From: Streptomyces sp. NBC_01471
GTDB taxonomy: Bacteria; Actinomycetota; Actinomycetes; Streptomycetales; Streptomycetaceae
Length of the DNA stretch: 64,000 bases
Assembly (NCBI RefSeq): GCF_041438865.1
Contig: NZ_CP109450.1
Location: forward strand, 5,954,501 to 6,018,500
Direction: 5' to 3'
Below the pieces are notes generated by a model that saw only the letters and a program-made list of their open reading frames with translations, had not been told where the DNA came from and did no database searches. The position numbers and the translations under genes are program-made. Of the stretch, positions 47,851-56,332 are shown one piece after another. Positions within the stretch are counted from its first letter, which is position 1, and every line of letters starts with the position of its first letter.

Positions 47851-50046
47851 ATGCGCCTCGAACACATCAGGATCGATAATTTCCGCGGGCTGAGCCACGT
47901 GGGCATGTCATTCTCCCGATTCGGCTGCCTCATCGGCGAGAACAATGCTGGGAAGTCATCGGTGTTCCAGGCCCTCAACATGTTCCTTCGATCAGGATCT
48001 GCGCTCGACACCGACTTCTTGAACCCGGCGCGGCCCATCCGCATCCAGCTCACCTTCGCGGGTGTCGACTCGGCAGATCTGCAGCGCCTGGAGGAGGGCC
48101 ACCGCTCACGCATCGGGCCTGTGGTTGAGGATGGGCGTCTGACCCTGGCGCGGACGTATGAGGGAGCCGGCAAGGGCTCGATGAAGGTGGTCCGGAAGAT
48201 CCCGAGCGACCCGCGGTTCCATAAACAAGTTTTGGAGGAGGTAATCAGGCCCAAGATCTCTGCCGCGGAGCTTGAGGCGAATGTTCAGCACGCCTACCCG
48301 GAGATTTTCGCGAGACTTTCCGGCAAGATCACTCGTGTTGCTGTGAGACGGGAATGGGCCGAAGATGTTTCTGCTCTCCAGGACGATGAGTACACCACGG
48401 GCGACGATCCACTCATGACTGGCTTGGACAAGTCAGTGGCTCCGCTGCTCCCGGAGCCGATCTATATCCCGGCCGTGAAGGAACTCAACGACGATCTCAA
48501 GACCAGTTCCACAGCAACATTCGGACGACTGCTCTCCATCTTGTTCGGAGACATCAAGCATCAACTGCCGCAACTGGAAGCATCCTTCGAGCAGCTTCGC
48601 GGCCAGTTGAACGTCGTTTCGAAGGAGGACGGCAGTGAGTCGGACGATCGGCTGCCGGAGGTGCGCAAGATCGAATCGCTGATCCAGCGCAACCTGCAGG
48701 ACTCATTCCCTCGTGCCAGCGTTCGCCTGGAGATCCCCCCACCGCGTCTGCGTAGCCTGCTGGAGGAGGCGCAGATTGCCGTCAACGACGGAATCAGGGG
48801 CCCATTCAAGACCAAGGGCGACGGCCTGCGTCGGTCAGTGGCTTTTGCCCTCCTGCGCGCCTACGTGGACTTGAAGACCGCAGAGCCGAATCAGACGGAC
48901 AGTGCCCAACAGCCGTCTCTACTGCTGTTCGAGGAGCCCGAGGTATTTCTGCATCCGCAGGCGCAGCGTAAACTCTTCGAGGCCCTGACCGTCTTCTCCG
49001 GGTTCAATGATGTGCTGGTCAGCACACACTCGTCGGCCTTCTGCGCGCCCGGCGCGACCGGCACCTTCGTGAAAGTCGTGAAGGACCACACATTGGATCC
49101 ACCAGCCAGCCGGACCTGCGTGATCGACCTGTCCGACATGGACGCCCGCGATCAGTTCGAGATCATTACGCACGAGAATAATGAGGCAGCGTTCTTCGCC
49201 ACCTCAGTGCTCCTCGTGGAAGGCCCGAGCGACCGCACTCTCATCCCCCACATCGCGCGTACCCTCAGCCCGCAGTGGGACTTCGATAAGCACGGTGCTG
49301 CGATCGCCAAGGTCGAAGGCAAGGGCAGCATCGAGCGGTACCGCAGCTTCTTCCAGCGCTTCGAGATGAGGGTCGCAGTTGTCGCGGACCTGGACGCGGT
49401 GCTCGACGGGTTCGACAAACTCGGCGCGAGCGACGAGTGCCACCGACTGCGTGACCGAGTTGTCTCCAAGGTCACTGAACTGGTGAAGAACGAGGACGTC
49501 AACGTATCCGCCGGCACTCTCAAAAGCCTCAGCAAGAGCGGTAGCGCACGCGCCCTGTGGGAGTATGCACAGCTCAAGAGCGAAGAGCACGCCCGAGGGC
49601 TGTGTGAGTTCGAAGAAGTGGACACAGCGGTGCGAGCATTCTTCGCCCGCTCCACTTCCGGCACTGCCCGCCGAGTCCTCGAAGAAGCCAAAAACCCGGA
49701 GCTGGAGAAGATGAAGTCCGAGTTGCTGCGGATGCTTCGCCACGAGGACATCTATGTCTGGGAGCGCGGGGCGATCGAGGCCTACTACCCCGAACTCCAG
49801 GTCAATGAGTCGAACAACAAGAATGACCGTGCCCGCGCGTTCTGTGAGCGCTACACCACCGCAGACAGCATCCGTGGGCTGCCAGTGTTCAAAGGAGCGA
49901 CGGCTTGCGAGTTCGACCTCGTCTTCGAGGCATTCTTCGGGACGTCACCACTGCAACCGGCAGCAGCTGAGGTTCCCCAGCAGGCGACGCCGAGCAACGG
50001 GGAACCTGTGCACGTCGTCTCGCCCGCAGCCCAGGAGACGCGCTAG
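47851..50046 (+). CDS. OLD-family ATPase/TOPRIM nuclease (putative phage defence)
   Basis: A 731-residue ABC-type ATPase with a C-terminal TOPRIM nuclease. The start MRLEHIRIDNFRGLSHVGMSF and Walker A GENNAGKS (residues 29-36) are typical of OLD/RecF-like proteins; LLLFEEPEVFLHPQAQ near 357-372 is the Walker B/D-loop region, with the switch histidine in STHSSAF. The TOPRIM part has LLVEGPSDRTLIP near 453 and VVADLDAVLDG near 510. GajA of Gabija is related, but no UvrD-like GajB gene follows, so this looks like a stand-alone class 1 OLD protein. Codon use is clearly less GC-biased than the flanks, pointing to horizontal gain between gntP and glnA. Confidence 0.88.
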   Translation: MRLEHIRIDNFRGLSHVGMSFSRFGCLIGENNAGKSSVFQALNMFLRSGSALDTDFLNPARPIRIQLTFAGVDSADLQRLEEGHRSRIGPVVEDGRLTLARTYEGAGKGSMKVVRKIPSDPRFHKQVLEEVIRPKISAAELEANVQHAYPEIFARLSGKITRVAVRREWAEDVSALQDDEYTTGDDPLMTGLDKSVAPLLPEPIYIPAVKELNDDLKTSSTATFGRLLSILFGDIKHQLPQLEASFEQLRGQLNVVSKEDGSESDDRLPEVRKIESLIQRNLQDSFPRASVRLEIPPPRLRSLLEEAQIAVNDGIRGPFKTKGDGLRRSVAFALLRAYVDLKTAEPNQTDSAQQPSLLLFEEPEVFLHPQAQRKLFEALTVFSGFNDVLVSTHSSAFCAPGATGTFVKVVKDHTLDPPASRTCVIDLSDMDARDQFEIITHENNEAAFFATSVLLVEGPSDRTLIPHIARTLSPQWDFDKHGAAIAKVEGKGSIERYRSFFQRFEMRVAVVADLDAVLDGFDKLGASDECHRLRDRVVSKVTELVKNEDVNVSAGTLKSLSKSGSARALWEYAQLKSEEHARGLCEFEEVDTAVRAFFARSTSGTARRVLEEAKNPELEKMKSELLRMLRHEDIYVWERGAIEAYYPELQVNESNNKNDRARAFCERYTTADSIRGLPVFKGATACEFDLVFEAFFGTSPLQPAAAEVPQQATPSNGEPVHVVSPAAQETR

Positions 50047-50588
50047 AAGGGTATGGCCTTCTTCGATGTCCGGGGACTCGTCCCACGGCCCTGAAGATCA
50101 CCGTCGAGACCACAGCGCTGAAGCGTGTCACTTCGCAGCCGGGCGAATGCTGCGGAGGCGGAGGGTGTTGCCCTCCCTGAGGTGAAGACGGTGTTGCCGT
50201 CCACGGGCGGAATGTCCTTCCGGGCGGTCCGCGCGAGTGCTGCCCACTGCGTCTCTCATACGGTCTGAGGCGGGTACGGACTCGCCGCCCAAAGTTTACG
50301 TGCCGCCCCACTGCAGTGTTCTGCGAAGTGGGATCCGCAGCTCGTGCACAGGCCGCTCGGAGAACGGGGCCGCAGACGAACGAGGGCCGCTATCCCCATC
50401 GCGGAATAGCGGCCCTCGTCCATGCCGCCGACGTCCGGCCGGCGAATCGGCCGGGCAGCGCACACTCGGTGCACAACGGGGCGGAAAGCAATCGGTGACA
50501 GCGAGAACTGGAGGACTACTGAGAAGGGTTTTCGCCGATCACAGCCAGTTTTCTAGGATCTCGGCCCAGGTCACCTAGACCCGTGGTC
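50047..50588. other. Right flank of the OLD-nuclease insertion, no gene seen
   Basis: A 542-base stretch with no convincing coding region on either strand; possible short ORFs have no ribosome sites or recognisable domains. It contains the hairpin described at 50380-50419 and a TTCTAGGATC/CACCTAGAC inverted pair near 50552-50579 just beyond the glnA stop. Composition is intermediate between the insertion and the core, so the right boundary of the insertion probably lies here. Confidence 0.5.
50380..50419. terminator. 14-pair hairpin between the OLD gene and glnA
   Basis: ACGAGGGCCGCTAT (50380-50393) pairs perfectly with ATAGCGGCCCTCGT (50406-50419) across a 12-base loop. It could terminate either the rightward OLD transcript or the leftward glnA transcript, though it is 170 bases past the glnA stop. 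Confidence 0.65.
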
Positions 50589-51998
50589 TCAGAGGTCGAA
50601 GTACAGCTCGAACTCGTGCGGGTGCGGGCGCAGCTGGATCGGGGCGATCTCCTGCGTGCGCTTGTAGTCGACCCACGTCTCGATCAGGTCGGACGTGAAG
50701 ACGCCGCCGGCCTGGAGGTACTCGTTGTCGGCCTCCAGGGCGTCGAGCACCGCCGGGAGCGAGGTCGGGACCTGGGCGACGCCCGCGTGCTCCTCGGGGG
50801 CCAGCTCGTAGAGGTCCTTGTCGATCGGCTCGGCCGGCTCGATCTTGTTCTTGACGCCGTCCAGGCCGGCCATCAGCAGCGCCGAGAACGCCAGGTACGG
50901 GTTGGACGACGGGTCGGGCGCGCGGAACTCGACGCGCTTGGCCTTCGGGTTCGAGCCGGTGATCGGGATCCGCATCGCGGCCGAGCGGTTGCGCTGCGAG
51001 TAGACCAGGTTGACCGGGGCCTCGAAGCCGGGGACCAGGCGGTGGTACGAGTTCACCGTCGGGTTGGTGAAGGCGAGCAGCGACGGGGCGTGCTTCAGGA
51101 TGCCGCCGATGTAGTAGCGGGCCATGTCCGAGAGGCCCGCGTAACCCTGCTCGTCGTAGAAGAGCGGGGAGCCACCGGTCCACAGGGACTGGTGGACGTG
51201 CATGCCCGAGCCGTTGTCGCCGAAGATCGGCTTCGGCATGAAGGTCGCGGTCTTGTTGTTGCGCCAGGCGACGTTCTTCACGATGTACTTGAAGAGCATC
51301 AGGTCGTCGGCCGCGGCGAGCAGCGTGTTGAACTTGTAGTTGATCTCCGCCTGGCCGGCGGTGCCGACCTCGTGGTGCTGGCGCTCGACCTGGAGGCCGT
51401 TCTTGTCCAGCTCCAGGGAGATCTCGGCGCGCAGGTCGGCGAAGTGGTCGACCGGCGGGGTCGGGAAGTAGCCGCCCTTGTAACGGACCTTGTAGCCGCG
51501 GTTGTTCTCCTCCGCACCGGTGTTCCAGGCGCCGGCCTCGGAGTCGATGTGGTAGAAGCTCTCGTTCGCCGAGGTCTGGAAGCGGACGCTGTCGAACACG
51601 TAGAACTCGGCCTCGGGGCCGAAGTACGCGGTGTCGGCGATCCCGGTCGAGGTGAGGTACGCCTCGGCCTTCTTCGCCACGTTGCGCGGGTCACGGCTGT
51701 ACTGCTCGCCGGTGATCGGGTCGTGGATGAAGAAGTTGATGTTGACGGTCTTGTCGCGGCGGAAGGGGTCGACCCGGGCGGTCGACAGGTCCGCGCGGAG
51801 CGCCATGTCGGACTCGTGGATGGCCTGGAAGCCGCGGATCGACGAGCCGTCGAACGCGAGCTCCTCGGTCGGGTCGAAGACCGCCGCCGGGATGGTGAAG
51901 TGCTGCATCACACCGGGCAGGTCACAGAACCGGACATCGATGAACTTGACGTCTTCGTCGGTGATGAACTTCTTCACATCGTCGGCGTTCTGGAACAT
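50589..51998 (-). CDS. glnA: Glutamine synthetase type I
   Basis: A 469-residue GSI that makes glutamine from glutamate, ammonia and ATP as a dodecamer. Signatures: VKFIDVRFCDLPGVMQHF at the N-terminus, LAFDGSSIRGF, the ATP-site run KPIFGDNGSGMHVHQS, and NRSAAMRIP. The adenylylation tyrosine is present in IDKDLYELAPEE near residue 396, so this is a substrate for GlnE (505-3510). ATG 51998 follows TAGGAGGAG. Two pairs of GlnR boxes lie about 100 bases upstream (52096-52134). The neighbouring RDD gene is divergent. Confidence 0.98.
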   Translation of the reverse strand: MFQNADDVKKFITDEDVKFIDVRFCDLPGVMQHFTIPAAVFDPTEELAFDGSSIRGFQAIHESDMALRADLSTARVDPFRRDKTVNINFFIHDPITGEQYSRDPRNVAKKAEAYLTSTGIADTAYFGPEAEFYVFDSVRFQTSANESFYHIDSEAGAWNTGAEENNRGYKVRYKGGYFPTPPVDHFADLRAEISLELDKNGLQVERQHHEVGTAGQAEINYKFNTLLAAADDLMLFKYIVKNVAWRNNKTATFMPKPIFGDNGSGMHVHQSLWTGGSPLFYDEQGYAGLSDMARYYIGGILKHAPSLLAFTNPTVNSYHRLVPGFEAPVNLVYSQRNRSAAMRIPITGSNPKAKRVEFRAPDPSSNPYLAFSALLMAGLDGVKNKIEPAEPIDKDLYELAPEEHAGVAQVPTSLPAVLDALEADNEYLQAGGVFTSDLIETWVDYKRTQEIAPIQLRPHPHEFELYFDL

Positions 51999-52095
51999 CC
52001 AACTCCTCCTACTCCCGACCCGGGAGGGGCGGGGTTGCAGCTCGTTGTGGGGCCAGTGCGGTGGCACACGCTGGACCTGACCATAGGGACAGCGG

Positions 52096-52134
52096 ATTTC
52101 TCAAGCATGACCCATTTGTTTCGCTGAAGTTAAC
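52096..52134 (-). promoter_or_regulatory. GlnR double box in the glnA promoter
   Basis: On the minus strand the order is GTTAAC, GAAAC, GTCAT, GAAAT, each separated by exactly six bases (plus-strand positions 52129-52134, 52118-52122, 52107-52111, 52096-52100). This fits the a-b-a-b arrangement of Streptomyces GlnR sites (gTnAc-n6-GaAAc-n6, repeated). It indicates control of glnA by the nitrogen regulator GlnR. Confidence 0.85.
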
Positions 52135-52207
52135 CGGGCCGGGTGTGAGAGTGCCGCGACGACCCCCGACCGTACGGATCGGAAGGGGGCCGCAGTACCG
52201 TGGACGC

Positions 52208-52675
52208 GTGGACAACAGGCAAGCAGTCGGATCGTGGCTCTCCGGGCCCGGCGAGGCCGCGAAAGAGATGGGCGCCGACTTCGGCTACCGGGGCAAGCGG
52301 CTCGGTCTGCCGGAGGAAGGGCCGGGCGCGATCGCGCCGCTGGGCCGCCGGTTCGGGGCCGTTTTCATCGACTGGGCACTCTGCATGCTTATCGCATATG
52401 GACTCATCTCGCGCGGCGGACAGCAGTCGGCGGGGAACTGGGCCCTGCTCGTGTTCTTCGTGCTGAGCCTGCTCACCGTCTCGACGGTCGGATTCACCCC
52501 GGGCAAGCGCCTGCTCCGGCTGCGGGTCGTCGCGGAGGGCGGCGGGCGCCTCGGCGCGGGCCGTGTCTTCGTACGCAGTCTGCTGCTCTGCGTGGCCATC
52601 CCCGCACTCATCTGGGACCGCGACGGACGCGGCCTCCACGACCGGCTGGCCCGCGCCGTCCAGGTCCGGATCTGA
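52208..52675 (+). CDS. RDD-family membrane protein
   Basis: A 155-residue protein with the RDD pattern: LGRRFGAVFIDWALCMLIAYGL (Arg-Asp helix 1), a second hydrophobic helix, TPGKRLLRLRVV and WDRDGRGLHDRLARAV with the second Asp-rich motif. Members are small membrane proteins, some linked to ion exchange; the role here is unknown. The GTG start at 52208 agrees with homologue length. It is divergent from glnA and converges with the DUF4191 gene. Confidence 0.87.
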   Translation: MDNRQAVGSWLSGPGEAAKEMGADFGYRGKRLGLPEEGPGAIAPLGRRFGAVFIDWALCMLIAYGLISRGGQQSAGNWALLVFFVLSLLTVSTVGFTPGKRLLRLRVVAEGGGRLGAGRVFVRSLLLCVAIPALIWDRDGRGLHDRLARAVQVRI

Positions 52676-52811
52676 CGTCCGGCGCACACGGTCACCCGGC
52701 GCACACGGTCACCCGCACGGTCACCCAGTACACGCCACACGACAAAGGCGCGCACGGCAGAGGGCAGCCACAGCAAGCAGAGGGCAGTCGCAGCAAAGGG
52801 CGGCCACGACA

Positions 52812-52849
52812 AAGGCGGCCCGGACCAAGTACATGGTCCGGGCCGCCTT
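52812..52849. terminator. Bidirectional 15-pair terminator between the RDD and DUF4191 genes
   Basis: AAGGCGGCCCGGACC (52812-52826) pairs perfectly with GGTCCGGGCCGCCTT (52835-52849) over an eight-base loop, between two convergent genes. The A/T pairs at its base give a short U-run in both directions. Confidence 0.92.
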
Positions 52850-52864
52850 CCGTGTGTGGCGGGG

Positions 52865-53560
52865 TCAGCGCGTCTTTCCGCCGCGCGGGGCGCGGGCGCT
52901 CTTCGGCATGGGGCCCTTGGGGAGCGGCATGTTCGACATCAGGTCGCCCATCGCGCGCAGCCGGTCGTTGGCAGCGGTGACCTGGGCGCCGGTCAGGACG
53001 CGCGGCAGCTTCAGCAGCGTGGTGCGCACCTTCTTCAGCGGCACCTGGCCCTCGCCGTCGCCCACGATGATGTCGTGCACCGGCACGTCCACCACGATGC
53101 GCGCCATCTTCCTCTTCTCGGCGGCCAGCAGGGACTTCACCCGGTTCGGGTTGCCCTCGGCCACCAGGACCACGCCGGCCTTGCCGACCGCGCGGTGTAC
53201 GACGTCCTGGCTGCGGTTCATCGCGATGGCCGGGGTCGTGGTCCAGCCGCGGCCCACGTTTTCGAGCACCGCCGCCGCGGCGCCGGGCTTTCCTTCCATC
53301 TGCCCGAAGGCCGCTCGCTCGGCGCGGCGTCCGAAGACGATCGCCATCGCGAGGAAGGCCAGCAGGAGACCCAGGATGCCCAGGTAGATGGGGTGACCGA
53401 TCAAGAAGCCGACGCCGAGGAGGACGCCGAAGACGACGATTCCCAGGCCACCGACGACAAGACCGACCTTGGGATCGGCCTTGCGGGTCATCTTGTAGGT
53501 CAGGGCGATCTGCTTGAGTCGCCCGGGATTCTCAGAGTCTGCGTTTGCCTTCCTCGCCAT
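52865..53560 (-). CDS. DUF4191 membrane protein
   Basis: A 231-residue protein with two adjacent membrane helices near residues 33-75 (VGLVVGGLGIVVFGVLLGVGFLIGHPIYLGILGLLLAF region) between a basic N-terminus (MARKANADSENPGRLKQIALTYKMTRK) and a soluble C-terminal domain (VLVAEGNPNRVKSLLAAEKRKMARIV, VPLKKVRTTLLKLPRVLTGAQV). It matches the actinobacterial DUF4191 family, whose function is unknown, and which in my recollection always lies next to lipA. ATG 53560 starts the conserved region. Confidence 0.88.
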   Translation of the reverse strand: MARKANADSENPGRLKQIALTYKMTRKADPKVGLVVGGLGIVVFGVLLGVGFLIGHPIYLGILGLLLAFLAMAIVFGRRAERAAFGQMEGKPGAAAAVLENVGRGWTTTPAIAMNRSQDVVHRAVGKAGVVLVAEGNPNRVKSLLAAEKRKMARIVVDVPVHDIIVGDGEGQVPLKKVRTTLLKLPRVLTGAQVTAANDRLRAMGDLMSNMPLPKGPMPKSARAPRGGKTR

Positions 53561-53579
53561 GGCCAGAAGTTTACGCGGA

Positions 53580-53786
53580 CTAAGAAGTGCGGGCCGCCAC
53601 GGCCTCCAGTACGTGCTCTGCGTCCACCCGGTCCTTGGCCCGGCGGCGGTCCTCCAGGACCGATGTCCAGGCATTGCGGCGGGCGGTGCGCTGGCCGTTG
53701 CTCAGCAGCAGGGACTCGACCGCACGGAGTGCTCCGGTGACGGTCGGGATGGCGGTGGCGCGTACGGACTGGGTCGCGGCCTGCAT
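53580..53786 (-). CDS. Small conserved hypothetical protein (68 aa)
   Basis: A 68-residue helical protein (MQAATQSVRATAIPTVTGA ... LEDRRRAKDRVDAEHVLEAV). ATG 53786 has GAGGGG seven bases upstream. It sits between lipA and the DUF4191 gene on the same strand, 19 bases before the latter, so the two are probably co-transcribed. I believe a protein of this size is conserved here in Streptomyces. Function unknown. Confidence 0.72.
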   Translation of the reverse strand: MQAATQSVRATAIPTVTGALRAVESLLLSNGQRTARRNAWTSVLEDRRRAKDRVDAEHVLEAVAARTS

Positions 53787-54179
53787 GATGGGGCCCCTCG
53801 GGACGGCAGCGGATACACGGCGGATACAGCGGATACAGCGTGACGACGTGGTGCGGTGCGAGACGCGGAGCGGGTCCGCGGCGTGCGCGGGACTGGCGGG
53901 CGGAACGATTCTTCCGGGCCGTAGCAACCTCGCTCCGGGCCGTGCGCCGTGCCGCTCCCCGCATCGCTCCCCGGACCGGTGTCCGGTCCGGCAGGGCGGT
54001 GCGTAATTCCAGAGTCACTGATTGTTGTTACCAAGGCATGTCCGGGCGGTCAAACGCCGGTGAATGCCGGGTGCTCCCCGTGGAACGGGCGACGCGGCCC
54101 GTACCCGCCCCCGACCTGCGAGGACCGTACGAGCCGCGTCTCACGGCCACTACCGCACAGTAGTTGCTTGTGCGCAGAT
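53787..54179 (-). promoter_or_regulatory. Intergenic region between lipA and the 68-aa gene, with promoter candidate
   Basis: No gene is seen in these 393 bases. Read leftward, TTGACC (54049-54054) and TAACAA (54025-54030) with an 18-base spacer make a plausible sigma-70-type promoter for the 68-aa and DUF4191 genes. Just before the small gene are three copies of a CGGATACA motif (53812-53838). Confidence 0.45.
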
Positions 54180-55133
54180 TCACACGGCGGCGGCGCCGCG
54201 CCGGTCCATTGCCTGGCGGAAGAGGCGGCCCGCGCGGTACGAGGACCTGACCAACGGACCCGACATCACGCCGGAGTAGCCGATCTCCTCGGCCTCCTGC
54301 TGGAGCTCCACGAACTCGGCCGGCTTCACCCACCGCTCGACCGGGTGGTGGCGCGGGGACGGGCGCAGGTACTGGGTGATGGTGATGAGCTCGCAGCCCG
54401 CGTCGTACAGGTCCTGGAGCGCCTGGCTGATCTCCTCGCGCTCCTCGCCCATGCCCAGGATGAGGTTCGACTTGGTGACGAGACCGGCCTCACGGGCCTT
54501 CGTGATGACTTCCAGGGAGCGCTCGTAGCGGAAGCCGGGGCGGATCCGCTTGAAGATGCGCGGCACCGTCTCCACGTTGTGCGCGAGGACCTCGGGGCGG
54601 GACGAGAAGACCTCGGCCAGCTGCTCGGGGACCGCGTTGAAGTCGGGGATCAGCAGCTCGACCTTGGTGCGGCCCTCGGCCCGCTCGGCCGTCATCGCGT
54701 GGATCTGCCGCACGGTCTCCGCGTACAGCCAGGCGCCGCCGTCCTCCAGGTCGTCGCGGGCGACGCCGGTGATGGTCGCGTAGTTCAGGTCCATCGTGAC
54801 GACGGACTCACCGACCCGGCGCGGCTCGTCCAGGTCCAGCGCGGCCGGCTTGCCGGTGTCGATCTGGCAGAAGTCGCAGCGCCGCGTGCACTGGTCGCCG
54901 CCGATGAGGAAGGTGGCCTCGCGGTCCTCCCAGCATTCGTAGATGTTGGGACAGCCCGCCTCCTGGCAGACCGTGTGCAGCCCCTCGGATTTCACCAGGG
55001 CCTGCATCTTCGTGTACTCGGGGCCCATCTTGGCGCGAGTCTTGATCCACTCGGGCTTGCGCTCGATGGGGGTCTGGCTGTTCCGGACCTCCAGACGCAA
55101 CATCTTGCGCCCATCGGGTGCGACAGCGGACAC
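54180..55133 (-). CDS. lipA: Lipoyl synthase
   Basis: A 317-residue radical-SAM enzyme that inserts two sulfurs into protein-bound octanoate to make lipoate. It has both iron-sulfur motifs: the auxiliary cluster CQEAGCPNIYEC near residues 55-66 and the radical-SAM cluster CTRRCDFC near 80-87, plus the C-terminal RSSYRAG with the auxiliary serine. GTG 55133 follows AGGGAG. It lies 181 bases downstream of lipB on the same strand; together they form the de novo lipoylation pathway. Confidence 0.97.
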   Translation of the reverse strand: MSAVAPDGRKMLRLEVRNSQTPIERKPEWIKTRAKMGPEYTKMQALVKSEGLHTVCQEAGCPNIYECWEDREATFLIGGDQCTRRCDFCQIDTGKPAALDLDEPRRVGESVVTMDLNYATITGVARDDLEDGGAWLYAETVRQIHAMTAERAEGRTKVELLIPDFNAVPEQLAEVFSSRPEVLAHNVETVPRIFKRIRPGFRYERSLEVITKAREAGLVTKSNLILGMGEEREEISQALQDLYDAGCELITITQYLRPSPRHHPVERWVKPAEFVELQQEAEEIGYSGVMSGPLVRSSYRAGRLFRQAMDRRGAAAV

Positions 55134-55314
55134 GTCCGGCTCCCTACAGCTTCGATTCTTCGGCGAACACCAGGGTACGCCCGTCATATGTATGGCTTGT
55201 CTTCTGGCCAACCCGCGACCGCTGAGGCACATTCCCCCGAACGGCCCGGACAGCGCCTGTTCCGGCCTGTTCCGGACGGGGACGGACCGCCCGGACGAAG
55301 CTCACCTGCCGCCG

Positions 55315-56112
55315 TTACGCGGTGGCACCCTCGACCGTACGCGGCGCCAGGGCCGCGTTCTCCAGCACGTCCCGCAGATGCCTCTCCGCGACGGGCAGCG
55401 CCTCGGCGATCGTGACCTCGCGGCCCAGTTCGTACGAGAGCGATGTCACCCCCGCGTCCCGGATGCCGCACGGCACGATCCGGTCGAACCAGGTGGTGTC
55501 CGGATTGCAGTTCAGCGCGAAACCGTGCATGGTCACGCCCTTCGCGACCCGGATGCCCATGGCGGCGATCTTCCGGTCCTCGCGGCGCTGCCCGGCATTG
55601 GAGGGGGCGTACTCGGGGCCGTTCATCCGCGGGTCGAACTCCTCGTCGTGCAGCCGCGGGTCCAGATCCAGCGAAAGACCGCCGATCGACGGGCGCTGCT
55701 CCACCGGGTCGCCCAGGACCCAGACCCCGGCGCGGCCCTCGACCCGGCTGGTCTCGACGCCGAACTCCGCGCAGGTCCGGATCAGTGCCTCCTCCAGACG
55801 GCGCAGATGGGCGATCACGTCCACCGGGCGCGGGAGCTTCTGGATCGGGTAGCCGATCAGCTGGCCGTAACCGTGCCAGGTGATCTTGCCGCCGCGGTCC
55901 ACATCCACCACCGGCGTCCCGTCGAGAGGGCGCTCGCTGTCGTCCGTGCGCCGCCCTGCCGTGTAGACGGGCGGGTGCTCCAGGAGCAGCACGGTGTCCG
56001 GCGTCTCGTCCGCGAACCGGGCCGCATGCACCTCACGCTGCTTCTGCCAGGCCTCCCGGTACTCGACGGCTTCCTCGCCGAACCCCAGACGGACAAACCG
56101 CAGCTCGCTCAC
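55315..56112 (-). CDS. lipB: Lipoyl(octanoyl) transferase
   Basis: A 265-residue enzyme that moves octanoyl from acyl carrier protein to lipoyl domains. Family motifs: LLLEHPPVYTAGRRT, DRGGKITWHGYGQLIGYPI, RVEGRAGVWV, IAAMGIRVAKGVTMHGFALN with the catalytic lysine, and IVPCGIRDAGVTSL with the catalytic cysteine. A loop of about 30 residues (SLDLDPRLHDEEFDPRMNG region) is longer than in E. coli LipB. The GTG start follows GAGGAG. It is divergent from the NsdA-like regulator. Confidence 0.97.
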   Translation of the reverse strand: MSELRFVRLGFGEEAVEYREAWQKQREVHAARFADETPDTVLLLEHPPVYTAGRRTDDSERPLDGTPVVDVDRGGKITWHGYGQLIGYPIQKLPRPVDVIAHLRRLEEALIRTCAEFGVETSRVEGRAGVWVLGDPVEQRPSIGGLSLDLDPRLHDEEFDPRMNGPEYAPSNAGQRREDRKIAAMGIRVAKGVTMHGFALNCNPDTTWFDRIVPCGIRDAGVTSLSYELGREVTIAEALPVAERHLRDVLENAALAPRTVEGATA

Positions 56113-56332
56113 GGCAGCTCCTCATCGCATACGGACAGCACGCCCCGGAGGGCGCCACTCAGCAACTGTACGACCGCTTCGAACGGCACCTCTGGGCGGG
56201 CAGAAACGACACCTCCTCACACGATCGGATGAATCCGGGGCGAAGGTGGCGGAACGAGCGGTGGAGCCCGCTAAATTCGCGCCGTTCCATGAGGGCTGCT
56301 CCCGGCCCGGAAGGCAGGAGACCGCACAGCTG

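Noticed and set aside
47851..50046. Gabija defence system (GajA/GajB)
   Set aside because: Only the GajA-like OLD/TOPRIM protein is present; no UvrD-like helicase gene follows within the gene-free 542 bases or in the glnA region.
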